NCBI GenBank assembly: GCA_964607915.1
Contig: CAZSMU010000033.1
Coordinates: 1-28,423 of the forward strand
Source of the DNA: JADJPL01 sp964607915
GTDB lineage: Bacteria > Bacteroidota > Bacteroidia > Chitinophagales > Saprospiraceae
Direction: 5' to 3'
DNA length: 28,423 nucleotides
Shown: positions 15,801 through 22,396 of the stretch, piece after piece
Position numbering within the stretch: position 1 is the first letter of the stretch
How the letters are laid out: each line of letters begins with the position of its first letter
Notes under the pieces: generated by a model
What the model saw: the letters and a program-made list of their open reading frames with translations, nothing else
Told to the model about the DNA's origin: nothing
Database searches by the model: none
Translations under genes and position numbers: made by a program

Positions 15801-17713
15801 GGATACCGACACCGCTAAATCCGAATGGAAATAGTGCCTACCGCTATGCCTGGAGTCCGGCGACGGGCCTGAGCAGCGCCAATACGCCCAATCCCAGCGT
15901 GTTTACATCGGTCAACAGGACCTATCAGGTGCGTATCACCGACCCGCTGGGCAAGTGCGATACGACCGTCAACGTACAGGTGAATACCACGAATTTCGCA
16001 TCCGTGGCCCCGCCGGCCGGCCTCATCGCATGCCCGGGACAGCCGACCCCTTTGAACCCGAAAGGGGATTCCCTGTACCGCTACGAGTGGGTGCCGGCCA
16101 CCGGCCTCAGCGCCGCTAACGTACCCAACCCGCTGTTCAATGGCTCTAATGCCACTACCTATAGAGTGAGGATTTCCGACCCCCTGGGGAACTGCGATAC
16201 AACGGTCAGCATAAAGGTGGACATAGCCCGATTCGGCGCGGTATCGCCAGATGCCAACCAGTTGCTCTGTCCCGGCGTACCGACCAGTCTGAACCCGATG
16301 GGAAATCCGTTATACCGCTATTCGTGGTCGCCTGCTATCGGCCTCAGTGATGCTAATGCTCCCAATCCGGTCGCGACGCTGAGCCAGCCCGCTACCTATC
16401 AGGTGCGCATCAGCGATCCCAACAATTTCTGTGACACCAGTATTTCGGTCAATATTCAAATCGTCCGTTTTGCGTCGGTAGGACCGGATACTGGGCAGAC
16501 GCTGTGCCCAGGCATAGCCACCCCGCTGAATCCCAGGGGGAACCCGGCTTACCGCTACGCGTGGAGTCCCGCCACTGGGCTTAGTGCTGCGGATATCCCC
16601 AACCCGATTGCTACCCTGACTGCGGATGCGACCTATACGCTAAAAATCACCGCGCCTTCCGGGCTCTGCGATACTACGCTGACCATACGGGTAAAAATGG
16701 ATGCCCCTATCCGCCTGGATGCCGGAAAAGATACTACGCAATGCGTCGCCGGTCCCCTGGTATTGAAGGCATCCACGAGTGGCGTCCCTGCTGACCTGCA
16801 GTGGTCAAACCGTCCCGGATTTGGCGTTGTACTGGGAGTCGAACCTATGCTGACCATCACGCCTGCGCGGGGCAGCCAAACGTTCTATCTGCGTGCTACG
16901 AGTAAACGGGGATGTGTGGAGACCGATTCTGTCGTTGTGCGCTCTCTGCCCCTGCTCGCCGCTCTGCAACCGAAAGCGGTGGCTTGTATCAGCGGTACCC
17001 TGATCAATCTAAGCGTTTCCAACCGGGACACCTCTCAACGGCTTCGCTACCTCTGGAGTCCCGCCAACCTGATTATTTCCGACCCGGTCAATGGACCGGA
17101 TGCCATTGTCAAAGCTCAGGACAATACCGTTATACAAGTAGCGCTCAGCAATCAGTTTGGTTGTACCGATACGTTGCGCACCAATGTCGTAGTTCCGGAC
17201 CTGCCGTCCAAGCTGAGTATCCAGGCCGATAAAAACCCCATCCGGAAGGGGGAGCAGTCGGTCATTACTGTAAATGGATGTACCCAGTGTACCTTTAGCT
17301 GGTCGCCGACTACAGGGCTGAACACCAGCAGCGGCCCAAGTGTCATCGCTTCGCCGGAGGAGACTACTATCTATTCGGTCAAGGTGACGCAGGAAGGGTG
17401 CGAACATACCCTGAGTATACGAATCGAAGTCAAACAGTGTGTGGAACCTTTCCTGCCCAACGCATTCACACCCAATGGAGACGGCATCAACGATGTGTTA
17501 TATGCACGCCTCAAGGACTACGAAGCGATGCAGCTCATCATCTACAACCGCTGGGGGCAGGAAGTATTCGATACGCGCAACCCGGATGTCGGTTGGGATG
17601 GAACTTTCCGCGGCAGGCAACTTCCACCGGATGTATATGGTTTCTATCTCTACATGATTTGTCCGGATGGGACAGAGTACAAAAAGAGGGGGAGCATATC
17701 CCTGATTCGATGA
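12845..17713 (+). CDS. Giant repeat adhesin with gliding-motility/T9SS type B C-terminal domain
   Basis: The product is 1622 aa, starting 10 bases after the upstream stop. The N-terminal signal peptide ends near residue 33. The mature protein begins THIVGGEMGYKCLG, a module (about 33-300) common at the front of Bacteroidota surface proteins and rich in cysteine. Four PKD/Ig-like beta-sandwich segments follow (about 303-735), interrupted near 485-565 by a divergent copy of the later repeat. Residues 737-1290 are seven tandem repeats of 79-80 residues. After further Ig-like segments and one degenerate repeat (about 1475-1530), the last 90 residues form the type B sorting domain. It starts PFLPNAFTPNGDGINDV and contains YNRWGQEVFD and a GWDG motif. 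Such domains direct export through the type IX system. The protein is probably exposed on the surface and adhesive, but no ligand can be named. Confidence 0.88.
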   Translation: MQSNLRKWAPRMRRIRLWCILSILSVPFTAEATHIVGGEMGYKCLGNNTYEVTLRVFRDCYYGSQQAPFDDPASIGIFDHTGKLIKSVFVSRIGDDTLTNTIDPCIINSKNVCVHTTTYRTIVTLEPNDQGYRFVYQRCCRNETVRNVVKPLETGATFEIYLTGAAMARCNNSPVFRSWPPVFICRDEPFVFNHSSYDEDGDSLVYRLITPIQGGSFRVPQPIPPDGPPYEPVVWNNPPGQVIYSVENMMGFGKPLVIHPVTGRMDVTPGALGQYVIGVSVLEYDRVTKALLSETKRDFQYNVIDCARVTAAIFAPSVQCDNLTVIFDNQSRNGLVSNAFEWTFKGRGLNAASSEKNPVFTFPDTGRYVATLIAEPGTLCADTTSHEIYLQANSLRVDFRSDVIDCFGSTFITLRDRSVDLVSPVVQWFWELRLNNGRIFTSSAQSPVFEVPTGSTGTIRLTATSKNGCVQTQEKAITTGLNKPSGYITSTRIEACIGQRIGLNPETPASTPYRYRWASTSDLTDTAAVNPSVVVTGNAVYTVTVTPINGLCDTVIQVEVAAVAQTPAAFNAVLQCDGLGVAFTNTTPGNSAGRWVIERGTGQLLDTLASSFVYPFPGPGEYPVTLITVNECPDTLTKTIQVLGDFIEPAFTYALTGCSDSENRVRFTDTSKNLFGDTNFREWVLSDGQRSSSSTPEFIFKDGVDSVTVQFTIGGAKGCKETLTRRIHVRFTDFSKVGPPVNVLLVCADVPTRLNPNGSTSYRYQWTPSTGLSASNVPNPSVRALKDTRYEVRISDSTGVCDTLVSLWVKVANFRSQTPPDTIVVCPDVPTPLHPRGDSLYRFSWSPAIGLSATDVPNPIVTTKVSQTYRLRISDPLYQCDTVVTVVVKVADFVGVGPSSELLVCANTPTPLNPNGSSLYLYSWSPATGLSSTTAPNPVVTTNSGGTYFVRIVDPKDNCGTLLSVTLNLVNFRPVSPSSRVLVCPGIPTPLNPNGNSAYRYAWSPATGLSSANTPNPSVFTSVNRTYQVRITDPLGKCDTTVNVQVNTTNFASVAPPAGLIACPGQPTPLNPKGDSLYRYEWVPATGLSAANVPNPLFNGSNATTYRVRISDPLGNCDTTVSIKVDIARFGAVSPDANQLLCPGVPTSLNPMGNPLYRYSWSPAIGLSDANAPNPVATLSQPATYQVRISDPNNFCDTSISVNIQIVRFASVGPDTGQTLCPGIATPLNPRGNPAYRYAWSPATGLSAADIPNPIATLTADATYTLKITAPSGLCDTTLTIRVKMDAPIRLDAGKDTTQCVAGPLVLKASTSGVPADLQWSNRPGFGVVLGVEPMLTITPARGSQTFYLRATSKRGCVETDSVVVRSLPLLAALQPKAVACISGTLINLSVSNRDTSQRLRYLWSPANLIISDPVNGPDAIVKAQDNTVIQVALSNQFGCTDTLRTNVVVPDLPSKLSIQADKNPIRKGEQSVITVNGCTQCTFSWSPTTGLNTSSGPSVIASPEETTIYSVKVTQEGCEHTLSIRIEVKQCVEPFLPNAFTPNGDGINDVLYARLKDYEAMQLIIYNRWGQEVFDTRNPDVGWDGTFRGRQLPPDVYGFYLYMICPDGTEYKKRGSISLIR
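15053..16714 (+). repeat. Seven tandem 79-80-residue coding repeats in the adhesin
   Basis: Units begin at adhesin residues 737, 817, 896, 975, 1054, 1133 and 1212. The first is 80 residues and the other six are 79 (237 bases). Each contains a cysteine in an L(V/L)C(P/A)xxPTPLNP-like segment, then YRYxWSPATGLS, a PNP turn, a YxVRISDP strand, and a second cysteine in xCDT. Both cysteines are present in all seven. Nucleotide sequences have diverged more than the protein, so this is an old array, not a recent expansion. Confidence 0.9.
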
Positions 17714-17756
17714 TGAAACCCCGTCCAGTTGATAAGCTAAAGTATTGCAGCACAGA

Positions 17757-18332
17757 ATGAAAAATTGTTGGTTAGCCCTTTGGATATGCCTGCTCCCCAC
17801 CGCGTATGTGGGCGCACAGTGCAAAGTAGCCCTGGATGAAATAGACCCCTTCGATAGCCTGCGCACCGTCGTCTCCCAGTCGGTGACGATCGGCAACCAA
17901 GTGCCGAGCAAATTTGAAACGGCGGATGGCCCCAAGTTGATCGAAGAGGCCAAACTGCTGTTCACCTATACGGAAAAAGACAGTATCCGCTCTTTTTTTC
18001 TGGTGTTGGGTATCCAGGAGTGGGAATACCATCGCATAGATAACGACTACAATGTCTTGCTCATGCTCGACGACGGACAAGTCATTGAGTTGATGAATTT
18101 TTCGGACCAGGGGGTGTTCGACACCCGTACGAACATGCGCTTATACCAGCATACCTGCTTGGTTCCGATGGACCTGTTCTACGCTTTAACGCATTTTAAA
18201 GTCCAGAAAATCCGGGTCAACTACCGCACGGAGAAGCGCACGGTGGATATCCAGCCCGGGCAACAAACCGCACTGCGCAACGCTGTGCGCTGCGTGGGCG
18301 AACGGATAGGAATGTCGCCTATAAAGCCCTGA
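17757..18332 (+). CDS. Small secreted protein of unknown function at the end of the secretion cassette
   Basis: The product is 191 aa from the ATG at 17757. A TTG four codons upstream is possible but precedes no signal feature. A signal peptide spans residues 1-20 (MKNCWLALWICLLPTAYVGA), with the mature protein starting at QCKVALDEIDPFDS. The mature part is about 170 residues and predicted mixed alpha/beta. It has one central segment of alternating hydrophobic residues (SFFLVLGI ... VLLMLDDGQVIELMNF) that may form a sheet, and a cysteine near the C terminus. I do not recognise the family. It starts 43 bases after the adhesin stop on the same strand, so it is likely co-transcribed and may assist export or anchoring of the adhesin; that is inference from position only. 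It ends 22 bases before the convergent TetR-type gene. Confidence 0.65.
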   Translation: MKNCWLALWICLLPTAYVGAQCKVALDEIDPFDSLRTVVSQSVTIGNQVPSKFETADGPKLIEEAKLLFTYTEKDSIRSFFLVLGIQEWEYHRIDNDYNVLLMLDDGQVIELMNFSDQGVFDTRTNMRLYQHTCLVPMDLFYALTHFKVQKIRVNYRTEKRTVDIQPGQQTALRNAVRCVGERIGMSPIKP

Positions 18333-18354
18333 TGTGCTGTGTTAGGGGAGTATA

Positions 18355-18954
18355 TCAGCTCTCTTTAGGAACGGCCTGCATATCCGACGGTGCAGTGCCN
18401 NNNNNNNNNNNNNNNNNNNNNNNNNNNNNNNNNNNNNNNNNNNNNNNNNNNNNNNNNNNNNNNNNNNNNNNNNNNNNNNNNNNNNNNNNNNNNNNNNNNG
18501 TCAGAAAAAATCCCTGCTTGTTTTGTTCATCCACCTGCTTGGTGTGGTAGGCTTTCGTTCCTTCCGCCACGACGATGCGGTGTAAGACGTCCTCGTCCAC
18601 CCAGTCAATGGCCTCCTGGCGCAGCGCGGCATCCACAATGGTCGAGATGACAATTTGTATTTTTTTGAGTGGATCTTCAATATTCATCGTGTTGATTTCG
18701 ATGAGGTGCTTGGTCCATTCCCAATACCAACACAGAAGATACACGAGCAATCGGTGCTTGTTCTCGAAATACCGATAGATAGAGGCTTCAGTGGAGTTGA
18801 TGCGAACGGCTAATTTCTTAAACGTAAAGTCTTCAATGCCGATTTCGTCAATCAGGTAAATGGCCTCTCGGATGATTAGCTTGCCGAGTTTGGTGTCCTG
18901 TGGGTCGCGGATGTACAGGTTTTCGTTGAGTTGGATACGGATATTGACGCCCAT
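18355..18954 (-). CDS. TetR/AcrR family transcriptional regulator, interrupted by an assembly gap
   Basis: The first 151 residues (18954 down to 18502) are readable before the N run. Residues 23-66 form the TetR-type DNA-binding domain: a first helix (LGKLIIREAIYLIDEIG), then FTFKKLAVRINSTEASIYRYF, where the recognition helix carries the typical T/SxxSIYRYF pattern, followed by NKHRLL. The rest is helical and would form the ligand-binding/dimerisation domain. Fourteen codons ending in a stop at 18355 lie beyond the gap in the frame implied by 100 N, giving about 199 aa, a normal TetR length. Because the gap size is nominal, the true C terminus and even its frame are uncertain. Divergent neighbour is prfC; the spacer contains a palindrome that may be its operator. 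The target is unknown. Confidence 0.7.
   Translation of the reverse strand: MGVNIRIQLNENLYIRDPQDTKLGKLIIREAIYLIDEIGIEDFTFKKLAVRINSTEASIYRYFENKHRLLVYLLCWYWEWTKHLIEINTMNIEDPLKKIQIVISTIVDAALRQEAIDWVDEDVLHRIVVAEGTKAYHTKQVDEQNKQGFFLXXXXXXXXXXXXXXXXXXXXXXXXXXXXXXXXXXGTAPSDMQAVPKES
18400..18499. other. Assembly gap of 100 N
   Basis: Exactly 100 ambiguous bases occur, a conventional placeholder for a scaffold join of unknown length. It cuts the 3' part of the TetR-type gene. Linkage of the left and right halves of this window rests on the scaffolding. Confidence 0.98.
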
Positions 18955-19026
18955 AGAGTCTATAATCTTTTTTTAAAAACTTTTAGGTTTGAACTTGGTT
19001 CGGGATAAGGGTTTTTTTTTCAAATA

Positions 19027-19040
19027 CGGCCTACAGGCCG
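19027..19040. promoter_or_regulatory. Palindrome in the tetR/prfC divergent spacer, candidate operator
   Basis: CGGCCTACAGGCCG has 6-bp perfect arms around a central AC. It lies in the 174-base spacer between the divergent TetR-type gene and prfC. TetR-family proteins often repress their own gene through palindromes of this size, so it is a candidate binding site; there is no direct evidence. Confidence 0.3.
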
Positions 19041-19101
19041 CATAGTCAGGGTGTTTTCACCGAAAAGTATAGCAATTCACCGAAATCCCTGATTTCCGGC
19101 A

Positions 19102-19109
19102 TATCTTTG
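19102..19109 (+). promoter_or_regulatory. -7 box TATCTTTG upstream of prfC
   Basis: TATCTTTG matches the Bacteroidota -7 consensus TAnnTTTG exactly. It lies 19 bases before the prfC ATG at 19129, giving a very short leader. No exact TTG occurs at the -33 position; the nearest is TTC at 19076-19078. Confidence 0.5.
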
Positions 19110-19128
19110 CAGCCCGAAATAGCTCTCC

Positions 19129-20709
19129 ATGTTGAACGAACTCGAAAAAAGACGGACTTTTGGCATCATAAGTCACCCGGATGCGGGGAAAACTACGCTG
19201 ACAGAGAAGCTCCTGCTCTTTGGAGGGGCTATCCAGGTAGCCGGCGCGGTAAAGTCAAATAAAATCAAAAAAAGCGCTACCTCCGACTTCATGGAAATCG
19301 AGCGCCAAAGGGGAATCTCGGTGGCGACTTCTGTGATGGCGTTCGACTATCGGGACCTGAAAATCAATATCCTCGATACGCCGGGCCACGAAGACTTCGC
19401 AGAGGATACCTACCGGACGCTCACGGCCGTGGACAGTACCATCGTCGTCATTGACGTAGCAAAAGGGGTGGAGGCACAAACGGAAAAGCTCGTCCAGGTC
19501 TGCCGCATGCGCAAAACGCCCATCATCGTTTTCATTAATAAACTGGACCGGGAAGGTAAAGACGCTGTGGATCTTCTGGACGAGGTAGAGCAAAAGCTGG
19601 GCATCCACGTCACCCCCCTGAGCTGGCCTATCGGGATGGGACAGCGCTTCAAAGGGGTGTACAGCCTGTATGAGCAAAAGCTCGTGCTGTTTCGCCCCCA
19701 CGGAAAGCAAGAGGAAGAAGACCTCGTCGAGATAACCGATCTCGAAAGCGAAGATCTGGAACGGCATATCGGTGCCAGCGATGCTGCCGTCCTGCGCGAG
19801 GAACTGGAGGTGGTGCGCACCGTCTATCCGGCGTTTGACCGCGCGCAATATCTGTCGGGGGATATCTCGCCCGTTTTTTTTGGCAGCGCGGTCAATAACT
19901 TTGGCGTTCGCGAACTGCTCGACTGCTTCGTCGAAATTGCTCCAGCGCCTTTGCCCCGTACGGCTGAAGAGCGCACGGTGCGGCCGGAGGAGCATTCTTT
20001 TTCCGGCTTCATTTTTAAAATCCACGCCAATATGGACCCCAATCACCGCGACCGTATCGCGTTCCTGCGGGTTTGCTCCGGCGTCTTTCAGCGGAATACG
20101 AATTACCTGCACGTGCGCCAGGGCCGGAAAATGAAATTTTCCAACCCTACATCGTTCATGGCCGCGAAAAAAACAGTCATAGAAGAAGCGTATCCCGGCG
20201 ATGTGATCGGTCTGTACGATTCCGGGAATTTCAAAATCGGCGATACGCTCACCGAGGGAGAATCACTGCATTTCAAAGGCATCCCCCGCTTTTCCCCGGA
20301 GCTGTTCCGCTACGTGAATAATGCGGATCCGCTGAAGTCGAAACAGTTGGCCAAAGGGCTGGAGCAGTTGATGGATGAAGGAGTCGCCCAGTTATTTACC
20401 CGCGAACTGGATGGCCGCCGTATCATCGGAACGGTTGGGAACCTCCAGTTTGACGTCATTCAGTACCGATTGCAGCACGAGTACGGGGCCTCCGTGCACT
20501 ACGAACCGGTGGCCATGCACAAAGCGTGCTGGATCACCTGTCCCGATGAGGCAGCGCTCCGCGATCTCATCAGCCGCCGCAAAAAGGATATTGCGAAAGA
20601 CACCCACGGCAATCTGGTGTTCCTCGCCGAGTCTGCCTGGGCTTTGAAAATGGCAATGGAGAACCATCCTAAGGTAGAGTTCCACTTCACCAGTGAAAAT
20701 ATTGGCTGA
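19129..20709 (+). CDS. prfC: Peptide chain release factor 3
   Basis: The product is 526 aa, the usual length of RF3. This ribosome-associated translational GTPase removes RF1/RF2 from the ribosome after peptide release. GTPase motifs are intact: G1 HPDAGKTT (16-23), switch I with RGIS (61-64), G3 DTPGH (83-87), and G4 NKLD (137-140). The opening RRTFGIISHPDAGKTTLTEK and the following LLLFGGAIQVAGAVK are characteristic of RF3 and separate it from EF-G and TypA. Domain II begins near residue 280, and the C-terminal domain III runs to the end without truncation. The gene is single, and convergent with the glycosyltransferase gene with only five bases between stops. Confidence 0.95.
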   Translation: MLNELEKRRTFGIISHPDAGKTTLTEKLLLFGGAIQVAGAVKSNKIKKSATSDFMEIERQRGISVATSVMAFDYRDLKINILDTPGHEDFAEDTYRTLTAVDSTIVVIDVAKGVEAQTEKLVQVCRMRKTPIIVFINKLDREGKDAVDLLDEVEQKLGIHVTPLSWPIGMGQRFKGVYSLYEQKLVLFRPHGKQEEEDLVEITDLESEDLERHIGASDAAVLREELEVVRTVYPAFDRAQYLSGDISPVFFGSAVNNFGVRELLDCFVEIAPAPLPRTAEERTVRPEEHSFSGFIFKIHANMDPNHRDRIAFLRVCSGVFQRNTNYLHVRQGRKMKFSNPTSFMAAKKTVIEEAYPGDVIGLYDSGNFKIGDTLTEGESLHFKGIPRFSPELFRYVNNADPLKSKQLAKGLEQLMDEGVAQLFTRELDGRRIIGTVGNLQFDVIQYRLQHEYGASVHYEPVAMHKACWITCPDEAALRDLISRRKKDIAKDTHGNLVFLAESAWALKMAMENHPKVEFHFTSENIG

Positions 20710-20714
20710 GCGGG

Positions 20715-21878
20715 TCAGCGTACTTTCCGCCCTTTCCAGGTGTAAGTAGTGAACAGGTTAGACGCAAGTCCGACCACTGCGATATAGAGTATGTGCAGCA
20801 CTTGTGCCGCCCAAAAGGAACCCATCAGGTCCTGTCGCCCGAAGAACAGGGTAGCAGTGCGCAACATCCGGTAATCTGCCCAGGCTTTGAACCCCGCCAG
20901 TAAGATAAAGGCTCCCCCCGCTGCTATCGGTGCGAACGGAATAGCGGCAAAAGCGATGAGAATGCTCCAGCAGAGCAGGAATACCAACGCGAGGAAATGG
21001 GTGATACGGGTGTCGCTATACCCTCGCGACTTGGTCCCCCAGCGCAACCGCTGCCTGAAAAGAGGCAAGTAGTCCTCTAACGCATGGGTGCGCACCGTAG
21101 CCGGTGTTTTCAGGAAGCCCACCGGAAATCGCGCCATAATTTTGTGCATCAGCAACAAGTCGTCGCCGGAGGCGAGGTGGGTCTGGTCGGTATAGCCGCC
21201 TACCGCAGCAAAGGCTTCTTTGGAAAAAGAAAAAGCAGCACCGTTGGCCAAATGAAAGCGCCGGGATTGGATGCCGGCTGCCGTGAGGAGCATCATGCCT
21301 GCCAGGTCCAAGCCCTGAAAGCGCGCTAAAAGGCCTCTTTCCTCAAAGGTGGAGACTGGGCCGGTCATACAGTGCCATCCCCGGTGCACATATCCCCAAG
21401 CTACGAGCCGTAGCCATTGCGGGGGGAGTAGGCAATCGGCGTCCGTACATACTATGAGCTCCCCCCTGGCCCGGGATACCCCAAGGGACAGGGCTTCTTT
21501 TTTGTAGGCATTGATCCCCGCCGGCGGTAGGGTATCCGCAAGCGAAAGCACGGAAACGCCGTACGAGCTGGCCAATCGGGCCGTATCGTCGTCAGAATGG
21601 TCGTCAATGACGATGATTTCAAAAAGCTCAGGGGGATAATCCTGTGCGAGCAGGCTTTTTAGGCAGTCTCCAATCGTGTGCGCCTCATCCCGCGCAGGTA
21701 TCAATACACTGATGGATACGAGTGGCTGGAAACCCGGATCTGGGCTGCACTCGGGGATATGGACCCATACGATGCGGAGCCGTTCTACGAGAAGGGCATA
21801 CGCAGCCCCTACGACCACTGCCAAGCAGAGGGCGAATACGGTAATAAAGACCGACACGCTATACGAGATCGGCGTCAT
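20715..21878 (-). CDS. Membrane-bound family 2 glycosyltransferase
   Basis: The product is 387 aa. An N-terminal transmembrane helix (about 8-30) precedes a GT-A domain starting SISVLIPARDEAHTIGDCL (55-73). The second nucleotide-binding acidic segment is IDDHSDDDT (91-99), the DXD-type metal site is TDAD (145-148), an SGDD acidic motif follows at 237-240, and the QRLRW box stands at 276-280. This combination is typical of processive or membrane-associated GT2 enzymes that build cell-surface polysaccharide or glycolipid. Two to three C-terminal transmembrane segments lie in 295-380. The acceptor and sugar are unknown. The start codon overlaps the end of the upstream small membrane protein gene by 20 bases, so the two are co-translated. 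Confidence 0.85.
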   Translation of the reverse strand: MTPISYSVSVFITVFALCLAVVVGAAYALLVERLRIVWVHIPECSPDPGFQPLVSISVLIPARDEAHTIGDCLKSLLAQDYPPELFEIIVIDDHSDDDTARLASSYGVSVLSLADTLPPAGINAYKKEALSLGVSRARGELIVCTDADCLLPPQWLRLVAWGYVHRGWHCMTGPVSTFEERGLLARFQGLDLAGMMLLTAAGIQSRRFHLANGAAFSFSKEAFAAVGGYTDQTHLASGDDLLLMHKIMARFPVGFLKTPATVRTHALEDYLPLFRQRLRWGTKSRGYSDTRITHFLALVFLLCWSILIAFAAIPFAPIAAGGAFILLAGFKAWADYRMLRTATLFFGRQDLMGSFWAAQVLHILYIAVVGLASNLFTTYTWKGRKVR

Positions 21879-22296
21879 CGCCCTGCTGCGGGCGGGAAAC
21901 TTCGCGAGGCATCCGGGGTTTGCTCTCCAGCTCTTCGAATTCGGTCAGTTCACCTGCCGGGGGGCGTTTATATGCCGCACTTTTTTTGCGCCCGAAGGCA
22001 CGGAGCAGAAGAAACGCAGATACGATGGGGTAGCCTACAACCGACAGGACGAGGGCCAAGGCACCCTGCAGAAAGTTCTTCCTGAACAACCTGCGCAGCC
22101 AGTTCACATAGTCCAGAAAAACCTTGTGATCGGCAATGACTGCTGCGATAAGGAGGATAGGGCCCAAAAAGTACAGGAGCCGGAACGCCAGGCGCGCCAT
22201 GAAAAACAGAAATGCCAGAAGCCCTACGAAGAAGGCTAAAGCAATGAGCGTCCCTACGAAGGAACCTCCACCGGAAGGATTGCGGTAAGAAATCAT
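21859..22296 (-). CDS. Small membrane protein of unknown function, coupled to the glycosyltransferase
   Basis: The product is 145 aa. It begins with a glycine/serine-rich stretch (PSGGGSF), followed by hydrophobic segments at about 14-34 and 38-56 and a third at about 77-98. The C-terminal third is soluble and charged (from GRKKSAAYKRPP to DDADLV). I do not recognise the family. The 3' end overlaps the start of the glycosyltransferase by 20 bases, implying translational coupling. A supporting role in the same envelope pathway is plausible but inferred only from that overlap. A 100-base divergent spacer separates it from the TlpA-like gene. Confidence 0.6.
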   Translation of the reverse strand: MISYRNPSGGGSFVGTLIALAFFVGLLAFLFFMARLAFRLLYFLGPILLIAAVIADHKVFLDYVNWLRRLFRKNFLQGALALVLSVVGYPIVSAFLLLRAFGRKKSAAYKRPPAGELTEFEELESKPRMPREVSRPQQGDDADLV

Positions 22297-22372
22297 TTTC
22301 TATCGTTTTGAACAATTGTCCCCAAACTGTTCGTTTTATGGAGTAACAATACACAAGAATAAGGAGTTTCCC

Positions 22373-22380
22373 TATTTTTG
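22373..22380 (+). promoter_or_regulatory. -7 box TATTTTTG upstream of the TlpA-like gene
   Basis: TATTTTTG matches TAnnTTTG exactly and lies 16 bases before the ATG at 22397. It falls downstream of the alternative, longer frame that begins at 22316, which supports the ATG at 22397 as the real start. Confidence 0.5.
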
Positions 22381-22396
22381 CAAAAAGTATCCAGCC

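Noticed and set aside
15053..16714. Regular repeats that could be mistaken for a CRISPR array
   Set aside because: The period is 237 bases, the units are coding and diverged, and no short identical repeats with spacers occur.
19255..20112. 285-aa minus-strand open frame in prfC
   Set aside because: It is antisense to RF3, which is intact; no supporting motif.
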